Origin: CAWIJJ01 sp963836425
GTDB lineage: Bacteria > Acidobacteriota > Terriglobia > Bryobacterales > Bryobacteraceae
Assembly: GCA_963836425.1 (NCBI GenBank)
Contig: CAWIJJ010000006.1
Coordinates: 62,001-126,000 of the forward strand
Reading direction: 5' to 3'
DNA: 64,000 nucleotides
Part shown: positions 16,625 to 24,250 of the stretch, one piece after another
How the letters are laid out: each line of letters opens with the position of its first letter
Numbering within the stretch: position 1 is the stretch's first letter
Position numbers and translations under genes: made by a program
The notes under the pieces: generated by a model
The model's input: the letters and a program-made list of their open reading frames with translations, nothing else
What the model was told of the DNA's origin: nothing
Database searches by the model: none

Positions 16625-17262
16625 GCCACGGGCTCCCGCGCGCCGTCGATGAGTTCGGCGATGGTTTCGTCCAGTGTGAAGTGGGCCCGGTGTGCTTTGA
16701 GGCGCTGCAAGGCATCGAGGGTTTCATGCCGCAGCCGGATCCAGGCGGCTCCGGGAAAATAAGAGTCCATCAGGTTGCGCCAGGTGCTCACCGGGAGGCG
16801 GAAGCCGGCCTCCTTTTCCCAGGGAATCTGTTCGACGCGGAATCCGGTTTCAGTTTTGGCGAAGGTAGTGCCGCTGAAGAGGAAGAGCAGCGATACTTCG
16901 CCGCCCTCGAGAGCGCGCAGGTATTTGCCGGCGATCACTTCAAAATCGTAGGTGCAGGCGACGGGCAGGTCGAGGTCTGCCGAGCCTGTGAAGGACGGGG
17001 CGATCAAGGAGGCCTGCGTCCAGAGGAGCGGGCGCAGGGTGTCTCGCCAGCGGTCGGGCGTGCCGAACAGTTCGGCGAGACGTTCCTGCTCGGCCGGCGA
17101 ATATTTGCGGCTGCGCGGCTGAATCTGCACCTGCGCGCGGAGCAGGACTGCGTGCAGGGCGGCGCCCCCCGATTCGGAGATGTGCAGCCGGAAATTGAGC
17201 GTGGGCGCGGCAGCATTCGCCGCGGCGGAGGCGGCCGTAACGGCGAAGTTCAGGTCGAGCAT
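16621..17262 (-). CDS. DUF6084 family hydrogenase-associated protein
   Basis: A 213-aa protein beginning MLDLNFAVTAASAAANAAAPT, then LNFRLHISESGGAALHAVLLRAQ-type beta structure, RYSP-like KYSPAEQERLAELFGTPDRW, CTYDFEVIAGKYL and WIRLRHETLDAL. This matches the DUF6084 proteins found in group 1h/5 hydrogenase operons. The start at 17262 has gagagcc upstream and overlaps DUF5947 by 13 bases. Molecular role unknown. Confidence 0.82.
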   Translation of the reverse strand: MLDLNFAVTAASAAANAAAPTLNFRLHISESGGAALHAVLLRAQVQIQPRSRKYSPAEQERLAELFGTPDRWRDTLRPLLWTQASLIAPSFTGSADLDLPVACTYDFEVIAGKYLRALEGGEVSLLFLFSGTTFAKTETGFRVEQIPWEKEAGFRLPVSTWRNLMDSYFPGAAWIRLRHETLDALQRLKAHRAHFTLDETIAELIDGAREPVA

Positions 17263-17873
17263 TGGCTCTCCTGTTCGCGTTCGGCGAGGTTTTGAAAGAA
17301 GGCGTCGATCTCGAGCGCGGCCTGTTCGCCGCCGTCGAAGCCGCGCCAGTGCCGCCGCAGCCGGCCGACGAGTTCGTAGCACAGGTCCACTGGCACGATC
17401 CAGGATTCGAGGCGCTCGCGGCGGTGAAATACGAGGAGCGCCTCGATATCGGGTTCGAGTCCGGCGAGCGAGGGGTTGGCGCGCAGCATATCCTGCCAGA
17501 GATCGAGGGGCAGGCCGGATTCGGTAGCACCGCCGGGGCTGGGGTAGAACGCCGACACGCGCCCGCGGCGGCCGTCGTAAATGAAAAAAGCGAGTCCGGT
17601 GGGGATGTCCAGCATCTCCCATTCGATGGCTGCTTCCGGCAGGCGCCGGCAGCTCTCGCCCACGGAGCGGTACTTGCCGGCGGCGGCCGCGGGACTGGTG
17701 AACAGGAGATAGCACGGGCGGCAGGCGCAAATCAGCCGCCGCTCTTCGAGAGCGACCACGTGCGAATGCTTCGGCGGGACCGGCGCGTTGCACAACTCGC
17801 AATGTTCCACGCGGGGCGCGGGCGCGGGTGGCGGCGCGGCGGCAAAACGCCGGAGGCGGAGAATTGGCTGCAT
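17250..17873 (-). CDS. DUF5947 family hydrogenase-associated protein with Cys cluster
   Basis: A 207-aa protein with an N-terminal metal-binding module: CELCNAP near residue 25 and CACRPCYLLF near 49, preceded by HSHVVALEERRL. This CxxC...CxCxxC pattern would suit zinc or an Fe-S cluster. The rest includes FYPSPGGATES and WIVPVDLCYELVGRLR. It matches the DUF5947 proteins next to high-affinity hydrogenases. An electron-transfer or assembly role is possible; the cysteines are seen, the cofactor is inferred. Confidence 0.82.
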   Translation of the reverse strand: MQPILRLRRFAAAPPPAPAPRVEHCELCNAPVPPKHSHVVALEERRLICACRPCYLLFTSPAAAAGKYRSVGESCRRLPEAAIEWEMLDIPTGLAFFIYDGRRGRVSAFYPSPGGATESGLPLDLWQDMLRANPSLAGLEPDIEALLVFHRRERLESWIVPVDLCYELVGRLRRHWRGFDGGEQAALEIDAFFQNLAEREQESQCST

Positions 17874-17876
17874 GGT

Positions 17877-18362
17877 TCAGACGCTCCCCGCCGGGGCAAT
17901 CTGCACGAGGGCGCCGGATGCGGGCGCGCCTTCGATCCGCACTCCTTCAAGGTCCGGAGCCGCTTCGAAGGCCGCGCTCTCAATCCATCCGGCGAGGGAC
18001 GGAGGAGGTTGACCGCCCCCGTTATGTTCGACGCGTATGTTCGCCACGCCTTCGGCAAGTCCGACCAGGACGAGGCGGTGGGATTCGAGGCGCCGTTCCA
18101 CACGATGCAGGGCGCGGCGCAGGCGGGTTTCGGCGTCTTCGGGGTGAAGATCGTGGAGAAGCAGGAGGCTGCCCACGAGCTTGTCGGAGGCCAGGCGCTC
18201 GAGCAGGCCGGGAGTAGCGGACTGGGCCGCGATCTCGACGATGCGGCCCAGTCCGGCGCCGTAGAGGTGCATGAGCAACTGCACCAGCTCTGCGGATTCC
18301 GGGTGTTCGGCTACAACAGATTCGATCCGCTCAACAGTCGCATTCACATCCGGAAGATCCAC
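17877..18362 (-). CDS. NifU-like hydrogenase-associated protein lacking cysteines
   Basis: A 161-aa protein in the operon slot held by a NifU-domain protein in group 1h clusters. The N-terminal helix pair (VERIESVVAEHPESAELVQLLMHLY) and the central DAETRLRRALHRVERRLESHR fit. There is no cysteine anywhere in the sequence, so it cannot bind a NifU-type Fe-S cluster through CxxC. GTG at 18362 is the start, with ggagagg 5 bases upstream, 11 bases past the large-subunit stop. Confidence 0.72.
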   Translation of the reverse strand: MDLPDVNATVERIESVVAEHPESAELVQLLMHLYGAGLGRIVEIAAQSATPGLLERLASDKLVGSLLLLHDLHPEDAETRLRRALHRVERRLESHRLVLVGLAEGVANIRVEHNGGGQPPPSLAGWIESAAFEAAPDLEGVRIEGAPASGALVQIAPAGSV

Positions 18363-18373
18363 GGCGGCCTCTC

Positions 18374-20179
18374 CTATTTGATGTATTGATCCGGCATATT
18401 CAACAGCGTGGGCGAGTGCCTCTGCTCCAGCACTTTGCCGTTGCCCAGGTACATGTGGACGCCGCAGGGCAGGCAGGGGTCGAAGCTGCGGATCGTGCGC
18501 ATCACGTCTATGCCCTTGAACTTGTCCGGAGGGTTCTCTTCGAAGATGGGCTGGTCCTGGACGGCATCCTCGTAGGGTCCGGGTGTGCCGTAGTAGTCAC
18601 GCGGACTCGCATTCCAGGGAGTGGGCGGATACGGGTGATAGTTGGCGATTTTGCCGTTGCGGATCACCATGTGGTGTGAGAGGACGCCGCGCACGGCCTC
18701 GGTGAAGCCGCAGGCCACGGCTTCCTTGGGGACTTTGAAGTCGTTCCAGGTTTGCGTCTTGCCCTGCCGGACCTCCGCCATCGCCTTCTCGAGGAAATGG
18801 AGGGCGCAAGCGGCGGCGTAGGCCTGGAAGTAGGTGCGGGCGCGGTCGCGTTCGATGGCGTTACTCCACTTCGGTATCTTCCACTCGAAGCGTGCTGGAC
18901 CTTTCAGCGCCGTCTTGGGCAGATTGATTTGCACGCTGTTGCCCGTTGCTTTGACGTAGCCGATATCGACGAGGCCGCTCAGGGCGGTTGACCAGAGGCG
19001 CGCGATGGGACCGCCTCCGGTATCGAGCGCGAGGTGATCCTTACCGTCATGCCAGCGCGGCGACATCACCCAACTGTAGCGTTCGTTGAAATCGCGCTTC
19101 TGGGGCCGGGGGACGGTGTGCTGGTTCCAGGGATGGCGGGGGTCCACGGGATTTCCGGCGGGATCGTGGGTGACGAACATCTCCTTGCCTTCCCAGTCCT
19201 CGTAGTAGGAACTGCCGAGGAGGATGCGAATGCCGAGATTGATCTTGACGAGGTCGTTGGTGACCAATTTTCCGTCGACGACAACGCCAGGTGTGACAAA
19301 CATGGCCCGGCCCCAGTCGGACATATTGCTGTAGCCGAAATTGCGGACTTCGGGATTCTGGAAACAGCCCCAGCAGCCGAGCAGGATGCGGCGGCGCCCG
19401 ACTTCCTCGTAGCCCGGAACGGCCTGGTAGAAGAAGTCGAACAGGTCGTCGTGCATAGGCACGACTTTCTTAAGAAACTCGATGTAGCGCATGAGGCGCG
19501 TCATGTAATCGGTCAGCACCTGGATGGTGACGGTGGTACCGACGCCGCCGGCATAGAGGGTGGAAGGATGGACGTGGCGGCCCTCCATGAGGCAGAACAT
19601 TTCACGGGTGAGGCGGCTCACCTGGAGCGCCTCGCGGTAGAATTCGCCCTCGAACGGATTGAGCGATTTCATGATGGCGCCGATGGTGCGATAGCCATGG
19701 ATATCGGCGTGGGGCGCTTCGGCGCGCTCGGCTTTCTCCCACACACCGGGATTGGTATCGCGCACCATTTTTTCGCAGAAATCGACGCCGACCAGGTTCT
19801 CCTGGTAGATGTTGTGGTCGAACATGAACTCGGCGGCCTCGCCGAGATTGATGACCCATTCGCCGAGGTGCGGAGGGACCACGCCGAAGGCCATGTTCTG
19901 GGTGTACACGGAACAGGTGGCGTGATTATCGCCGCAAATCCCGCAGATGCGGCTGGTGATGAAGTGGGCGTCGCGCGGGTCCTTGCCTTTCATGAAAATG
20001 GAGTAGCCGCGGAAGATGGAGGAGGTGCTGTGGCACTCGACCACGCGGCGGCGGCCGAAGTCGATTTTGGTATAAATGCCGAGACTTCCGACGATGCGGG
20101 TGATCGGGTCCCACGCCACTTCGACGAGGTTGGTTTTGGTGCGGTCGATATCGGGTCTGACGTCTGTGCTTGTGCCCAT
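18374..20179 (-). CDS. hhyL: [NiFe] hydrogenase large subunit, group 1h (high-affinity)
   Basis: A 601-aa catalytic subunit that binds the NiFe site and oxidises H2. The four nickel-ligand cysteines are present: Cys79 and Cys82 in the L1 motif RICGICGDNH, and Cys569 and Cys572 in the L2 motif DPCLPCGVH. A 26-residue tail follows the L2 His and is the expected target of the endopeptidase. The ATG at 20179 has ggagagg upstream; longer in-frame starts run through the small-subunit gene. Sequence style (L1 followed by ATCSVY, WINLG-like and NIYQENL blocks) and neighbours place it in group 1h, enzymes that scavenge trace H2. Confidence 0.95.
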   Translation of the reverse strand: MGTSTDVRPDIDRTKTNLVEVAWDPITRIVGSLGIYTKIDFGRRRVVECHSTSSIFRGYSIFMKGKDPRDAHFITSRICGICGDNHATCSVYTQNMAFGVVPPHLGEWVINLGEAAEFMFDHNIYQENLVGVDFCEKMVRDTNPGVWEKAERAEAPHADIHGYRTIGAIMKSLNPFEGEFYREALQVSRLTREMFCLMEGRHVHPSTLYAGGVGTTVTIQVLTDYMTRLMRYIEFLKKVVPMHDDLFDFFYQAVPGYEEVGRRRILLGCWGCFQNPEVRNFGYSNMSDWGRAMFVTPGVVVDGKLVTNDLVKINLGIRILLGSSYYEDWEGKEMFVTHDPAGNPVDPRHPWNQHTVPRPQKRDFNERYSWVMSPRWHDGKDHLALDTGGGPIARLWSTALSGLVDIGYVKATGNSVQINLPKTALKGPARFEWKIPKWSNAIERDRARTYFQAYAAACALHFLEKAMAEVRQGKTQTWNDFKVPKEAVACGFTEAVRGVLSHHMVIRNGKIANYHPYPPTPWNASPRDYYGTPGPYEDAVQDQPIFEENPPDKFKGIDVMRTIRSFDPCLPCGVHMYLGNGKVLEQRHSPTLLNMPDQYIK

Positions 20180-20190
20180 CGTTTCCTCTC

Positions 20191-21237
20191 CTAATGCCTC
20201 GCCATACTCCAGGCCGGCTTGTACCCGGTGGTTAATTTTCGGCCGGTGTGCCGCCACTTCGGCTCTTTGTCCACGGTGCCCATGGTGATGCTGCGGAGGC
20301 GCCGGATGAGGGGTCCGTAAAACTGGCCCGTGATTTCGGTGGACACCTTGCTGCCCGGGGGTTCGTCCATGAACGGCATGAACTTGTCGGGGAAGCCGGG
20401 CATGGTGCAGGCGATGCAGATGCCGCCGACGTTGGGGCAGCCGCCGACACCGTCCATCCAGCCGCGTTTGGTGACGTTGCACTTGACCACCGGCCCCCAG
20501 CAGCCGAGGCGCACAAGGCACTCGGGCTGGCCGTATTCGGTGGCGAACTGGCCCTGCTCGTAGTAGCCGCCGCGGTCGCAGCCTTCGTGCACGGTCTGGC
20601 CGAACAGCCACTTGGGGCGGAGTTTATCGTCGAGGGGAATCATCGGCGCGTTGCCCGCGGCCTGATGCAACAGGTAGAGGATGGTCTCGGAAAGGTTGTC
20701 CGGCTGCACGGGGCATCCGGGCACGCAAACGATTGGATTACCGGCGGCGGAGCGCCAGTTCCAGCCGAGATAATCGGGGACACCCATGGCGCCGGTGGGG
20801 TTGCCCTGCATGGCATGGATGCCGCCGTAAGTGGCGCAGGTGCCGGCGCAGAGAATGGCCCAGGCTTTGGGCGAGAGGCGATCGATCCACTCCATCAGGG
20901 TGATGGGCTGGCCGGTATTCGGATCGTTCCCGAATCCGGTCCAGTAGCCTTCGGATTTGATTTTTTCATTGGCCACCGAGCCCTCGACCACGAGTACGAA
21001 GGGGTCGAGCTTGCCGGCTTCGGCGTCAAAGAACCAGCGCAGGAAATCGGACCCGACTTCAAAATCGATGAGCGGCCAGTGGAACTGGACCTTGGGCAAT
21101 CCGGGCAGGGCGCCCAGGGCGATTTCTTCGATGCTGGGAAGGGTTGCGGCGGTGAGCGAAACCGAGTCGCCATCGCAACTCAGCCCCGCATTAATCCAGA
21201 GGACATGAACAACAGGATCCCCGGGTTGATCTGGCAT
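20191..21237 (-). CDS. hhyS: [NiFe] hydrogenase small subunit, group 1h
   Basis: A 348-aa Fe-S electron-transfer subunit. The proximal-cluster region reads LSCDGDS, with Cys21 and Asp24 where most hydrogenases have CxxC; the partner cysteines are Cys134 (CAGTC) and Cys175 (CVPGC). This 3Cys-1Asp set is known from the O2-insensitive actinobacterial-type enzyme of Ralstonia. Distal ligands His217, Cys220, Cys240 and Cys246, and medial Cys253, Cys267/274/277 follow. There is no Tat signal, so the enzyme should face the cytoplasm. The start at 21237 has ggaggga upstream and opens the operon. Confidence 0.95.
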   Translation of the reverse strand: MPDQPGDPVVHVLWINAGLSCDGDSVSLTAATLPSIEEIALGALPGLPKVQFHWPLIDFEVGSDFLRWFFDAEAGKLDPFVLVVEGSVANEKIKSEGYWTGFGNDPNTGQPITLMEWIDRLSPKAWAILCAGTCATYGGIHAMQGNPTGAMGVPDYLGWNWRSAAGNPIVCVPGCPVQPDNLSETILYLLHQAAGNAPMIPLDDKLRPKWLFGQTVHEGCDRGGYYEQGQFATEYGQPECLVRLGCWGPVVKCNVTKRGWMDGVGGCPNVGGICIACTMPGFPDKFMPFMDEPPGSKVSTEITGQFYGPLIRRLRSITMGTVDKEPKWRHTGRKLTTGYKPAWSMARH

Positions 21238-21605
21238 GTTCCCTCCATTGCCCACACAAGACGGCACACAGGTACAGACAGCGATACAACGCGGGACCCG
21301 ATACTCCTCCGTGCAGGCACCATTTCGGCCGTCTGCCGTCCGGGCCCCGCTCCCAACTTCTAGTGATTTACTGCCTAGTTGTTCTTGTAACGCCGGGGGC
21401 AGCCGCAGCGAGAGACGTTTTCACACAATTAGGGCGAATAGTGAGCGCACGCAGGGCGAAAATTCACTTTTCAAAACGGCGCGGCGCGATGCGGAAGCGG
21501 TCGAAAATCGGCCGCCGAAACGGGCCCGCGGGAACCGTACTGGTGCGAATCGGCCGGTTGACGCGCCGCGCTACGGTACGGTAAGCTCACCGGCAAGCAT
21601 TTACA
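21238..21605. promoter_or_regulatory. 368-bp divergent control region of hydrogenase operon and permease
   Basis: This is the only long gap next to the hydrogenase operon, so it must hold its promoter (minus strand) and that of the APC permease (plus strand). I see no clear -24/-12 sigma-54 site and no strong inverted repeat. The region 21360-21475 is more AT-rich than its surroundings (for example tagtgatttactgcctag and the aaaattcacttttcaaaa block). Confidence 0.5.
21558..21587 (+). promoter_or_regulatory. Candidate promoter for the APC permease
   Basis: ttgacg at 21558-21563 is followed after 18 bases by taagct at 21582-21587, which keeps T1, A2 and T6 of the -10 box. It would start transcription about 12 bases before ATG 21606. 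Weak match, positional support only. Confidence 0.25.
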
Positions 21606-23072
21606 ATGAGCCAACCTACAACGGTACCTAAGGAGCAGGGGTTTGTCCGCGGGCTGAACCTTTTCGACGCCACGATGGTGGTGATCGGCGTCATGATCGG
21701 GTCGGGCATTTTTATCGTATCGGCCGACATGTCGCGGCTGATCAACAGTCCTGGATGGATGCTGGTGGCGTGGGTGATCACGGGCGTCCTCACCATCACG
21801 GCGGCGCTCTCCTATGGAGAACTGGCTTCGATGCTGCCGCACGCGGGCGGCATGTACGTCTATCTGCGCGAGGCATTCTCGCCCTTGTGGGCGTTCCTTT
21901 ATGGCTGGACCTTTTTTACTATTATCCAGACTGGTACCATCGCGGCGGTGGCGGTGGCCTTCGCGCGCTTCTCCTCCATCCTGATTCCACCGATTGCGGA
22001 AGACCGCTACCTGATCCCGCCGGTACACATTTCGGCGGGGTACGCGGTTTCGCTCTCGACGGCGCAACTGGCGGCCATCGGGGTGATCGTGCTGCTGACC
22101 TGGACGAACTGCCGGGGCCTCGAATACGGCAAGATCGTGCAGAACCTGTTCACGTCGGCGAAGACGGTGGCCCTGACGGCGCTGATCGTGGTGGGGATTG
22201 TTCTGGGGTGGAACTCGGTTGCGGTGCAGGCGAACTTCAGCAATGCTTTCGCGCTGCACGACTACGATCCGTCGCTGGGCGTGGCGGCGGCGAGCGTGTA
22301 CGGGCTGATCGTGGCGTTGTGCGTGGCGCAGTCGGGCTCGATGTTCGCGGCCGATTCGTGGCACGACGTTACGCTGATCGCGGGAGAGGTGAAGAATCCG
22401 AGCCGCAACTTGCCGCTGGCGCTGGCGTTCGGATGCACGGCGGTGATCGGACTATACCTGCTGGCCAATATCGCTTATACGGTGGTGCTGCCGCTGGGTG
22501 AAATCAAGACGGCGCCTTCGGACCGCGTGGCAACGGCGATGTTGCAGCACGTCTTTCCGGGGTACGGGCCGGTACTGATGGCCATCGGGATCATGATCTC
22601 GACGTTCGGGTGCGTCAACAGCCTGGTGCTGGCGGGCGCGCGGGCGACGTTCGCGATGGCGCGGGACGGACTGTTTTTCAAGCGCGCGGGAGTGCTGAAC
22701 AAAGCGCACGTGCCGGGCTGGGGGCTGGTGGTTCAGGGACTCTGGGCGGCGGTGCTGGTGCTGCCGCGCACCTACAACACGGAGACGCGGCAGTACGGCA
22801 ATCTCTACAGCAATTTGCTCGACTACGTGATTTCGGCGGCGCTGCTGTTCTACATCCTTACGATTGCGGGTGTGTTCCGGCTGCGGCAGACGCGTCCGAA
22901 TGCGGACCGGCCTTACCGGGTGGCGGGCTATCCGTTCACGCCGGGAATTTACATTGCGGGCGCTTCGGTGGTGCTGGTGATGCTGTTTGCATATCGTCCG
23001 GCCACTACATGGCCGGGGCTGATCATCGTGCTGCTGGGCGCGGTGGTTTACGGAGCGATTCGAAAGAGATGA
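21606..23072 (+). CDS. APC-family amino-acid permease
   Basis: A 488-aa transporter with about 12 membrane helices and the amino acid-polyamine-organocation signature GVMIGSGIFIVSADMSR near residues 28-44, ALSYGELASMLPHAGGMYVYLREAF near 67-91 and NPSRNLPLAL near 260. It resembles the L-type/SteT subgroup of amino-acid exchangers. Its TGA overlaps the ATG of an M24 peptidase (ATGA), and an S9 peptidase follows, so it probably imports amino acids or small peptides released by those exported enzymes. Confidence 0.93.
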   Translation: MSQPTTVPKEQGFVRGLNLFDATMVVIGVMIGSGIFIVSADMSRLINSPGWMLVAWVITGVLTITAALSYGELASMLPHAGGMYVYLREAFSPLWAFLYGWTFFTIIQTGTIAAVAVAFARFSSILIPPIAEDRYLIPPVHISAGYAVSLSTAQLAAIGVIVLLTWTNCRGLEYGKIVQNLFTSAKTVALTALIVVGIVLGWNSVAVQANFSNAFALHDYDPSLGVAAASVYGLIVALCVAQSGSMFAADSWHDVTLIAGEVKNPSRNLPLALAFGCTAVIGLYLLANIAYTVVLPLGEIKTAPSDRVATAMLQHVFPGYGPVLMAIGIMISTFGCVNSLVLAGARATFAMARDGLFFKRAGVLNKAHVPGWGLVVQGLWAAVLVLPRTYNTETRQYGNLYSNLLDYVISAALLFYILTIAGVFRLRQTRPNADRPYRVAGYPFTPGIYIAGASVVLVMLFAYRPATTWPGLIIVLLGAVVYGAIRKR

Positions 23073-24235
23073 GACGGCGCAGTTTTCTTGCCGCGGCGGC
23101 GTCCGCGGGGCTACAGAGGTCCGTGGCAGCGCAGTCGGCGGCGATTCCCGAGGACATCCGCAGCCTGCAACCGATGACCGCGGGGGTGAAGCCGATCACG
23201 GCCGCCGAGCGGCAGGCGCGCATCGAGAAGGCGCGGCGCCTGATGCGGGACAACGGGCTGGGCGCGGTCTACATGGAGGCGGGCAGCTCGATGTTTTATT
23301 TCACCGGGCGGCGCGAGGCGGGCACGGGGTATCTGCTGACGGGGTCCGGCGACCCGGTGGCGATCGGGCCGGCGGACCGCTACCGCGCGGCTGCGACGGC
23401 GATCAAAGACCGCAAGGCGGCGGGCGGAAAAGTGGGGCTCGAAGAGCAGGTGCCGTTCGCGGCCTTCGACGCGCTGCGCAAGGAACTGCCGGCCGCCGAA
23501 TTCGTGAACGCCACGCCGGTGACGGCGGGATGCCGGATGATCAAATCGGCGGCCGAGATTGCGCTGTTGCAGCGGGCGAACGATGTGACGATCGCGGCAT
23601 TTCGCGCGGCGTTTGCGCATCTGCGGGAGGGCATGACGCAGAACGATTTGAGCCAGACGATCGCGGCCGCGCACCGGGCGCTCGGGTACGCGGGCTACGC
23701 CATGGTCAGCTTCGGCGAGTCCACGGCGTTCCCGCACGGAAGCATTCAGCCGCAGAAATTGCGGCAGGGCGATTTCGTGCTGGTGGATGGCGGCTGCACG
23801 GTGGAAGGGTACGAATCGGACGTGACCCGCACGGTGATTTTCGGCAGGCCGACGGCGCGGCAGCAGCAGGTGTGGAGCCTGGAGCGGAAGGCGCAGGACG
23901 CGGCGCTACAGGCGGCGAAGATCGGCGCGGCGTGCGAAGGGGTGGATGCGGCGGCGCGCAAGGTGATCACGGACGCGGGCTTTGGACCCGACTACAAAGT
24001 GCCGGGGCTGCCGCACCGCACCGGCCACGGCATCGGGCTGGACGGCCACGAATGGACGAACCTGGTGCGGGGCAACCGGACGCCGCTTCAGGCCGGCATG
24101 TGTTTCAGCGACGAACCCACCATCGTTATTTATGGGGAGTTCGGGGTGCGGCTGGAAGACTGCTTCTACATGACACCGTCGGGGCCGCGAACATTCACCA
24201 GGCAGAGCCCGGCTATCGACCAGCCGTTTGGATAG
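23069..24235 (+). CDS. Exported M24 family metallopeptidase (Xaa-Pro dipeptidase/aminopeptidase-like)
   Basis: A 388-aa pita-bread peptidase. Metal ligands are visible in order: VDGG Asp, ESDVTRT Asp, RTGHGIG His, SDEPT Glu and VRLEDC Glu, so the dinuclear centre is complete. Creatinase-type N-terminal domain spans about residues 45-160. It starts MRRRSFLAAAASAG, a twin-arginine-like signal ending near VAAQ, so it is likely exported; most M24 enzymes are cytoplasmic. It overlaps the permease stop by four bases and precedes a dipeptidyl-peptidase, consistent with breakdown of proline-containing peptides. Confidence 0.92.
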   Translation: MRRRSFLAAAASAGLQRSVAAQSAAIPEDIRSLQPMTAGVKPITAAERQARIEKARRLMRDNGLGAVYMEAGSSMFYFTGRREAGTGYLLTGSGDPVAIGPADRYRAAATAIKDRKAAGGKVGLEEQVPFAAFDALRKELPAAEFVNATPVTAGCRMIKSAAEIALLQRANDVTIAAFRAAFAHLREGMTQNDLSQTIAAAHRALGYAGYAMVSFGESTAFPHGSIQPQKLRQGDFVLVDGGCTVEGYESDVTRTVIFGRPTARQQQVWSLERKAQDAALQAAKIGAACEGVDAAARKVITDAGFGPDYKVPGLPHRTGHGIGLDGHEWTNLVRGNRTPLQAGMCFSDEPTIVIYGEFGVRLEDCFYMTPSGPRTFTRQSPAIDQPFG

Positions 24236-24250
24236 GCAGGAGATTTCGAA

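Noticed and set aside
19034..20194. 386-aa plus-strand ORF opposite the hydrogenase large subunit
   Set aside because: Antisense shadow; hydrogenase motifs on the minus strand are unambiguous.
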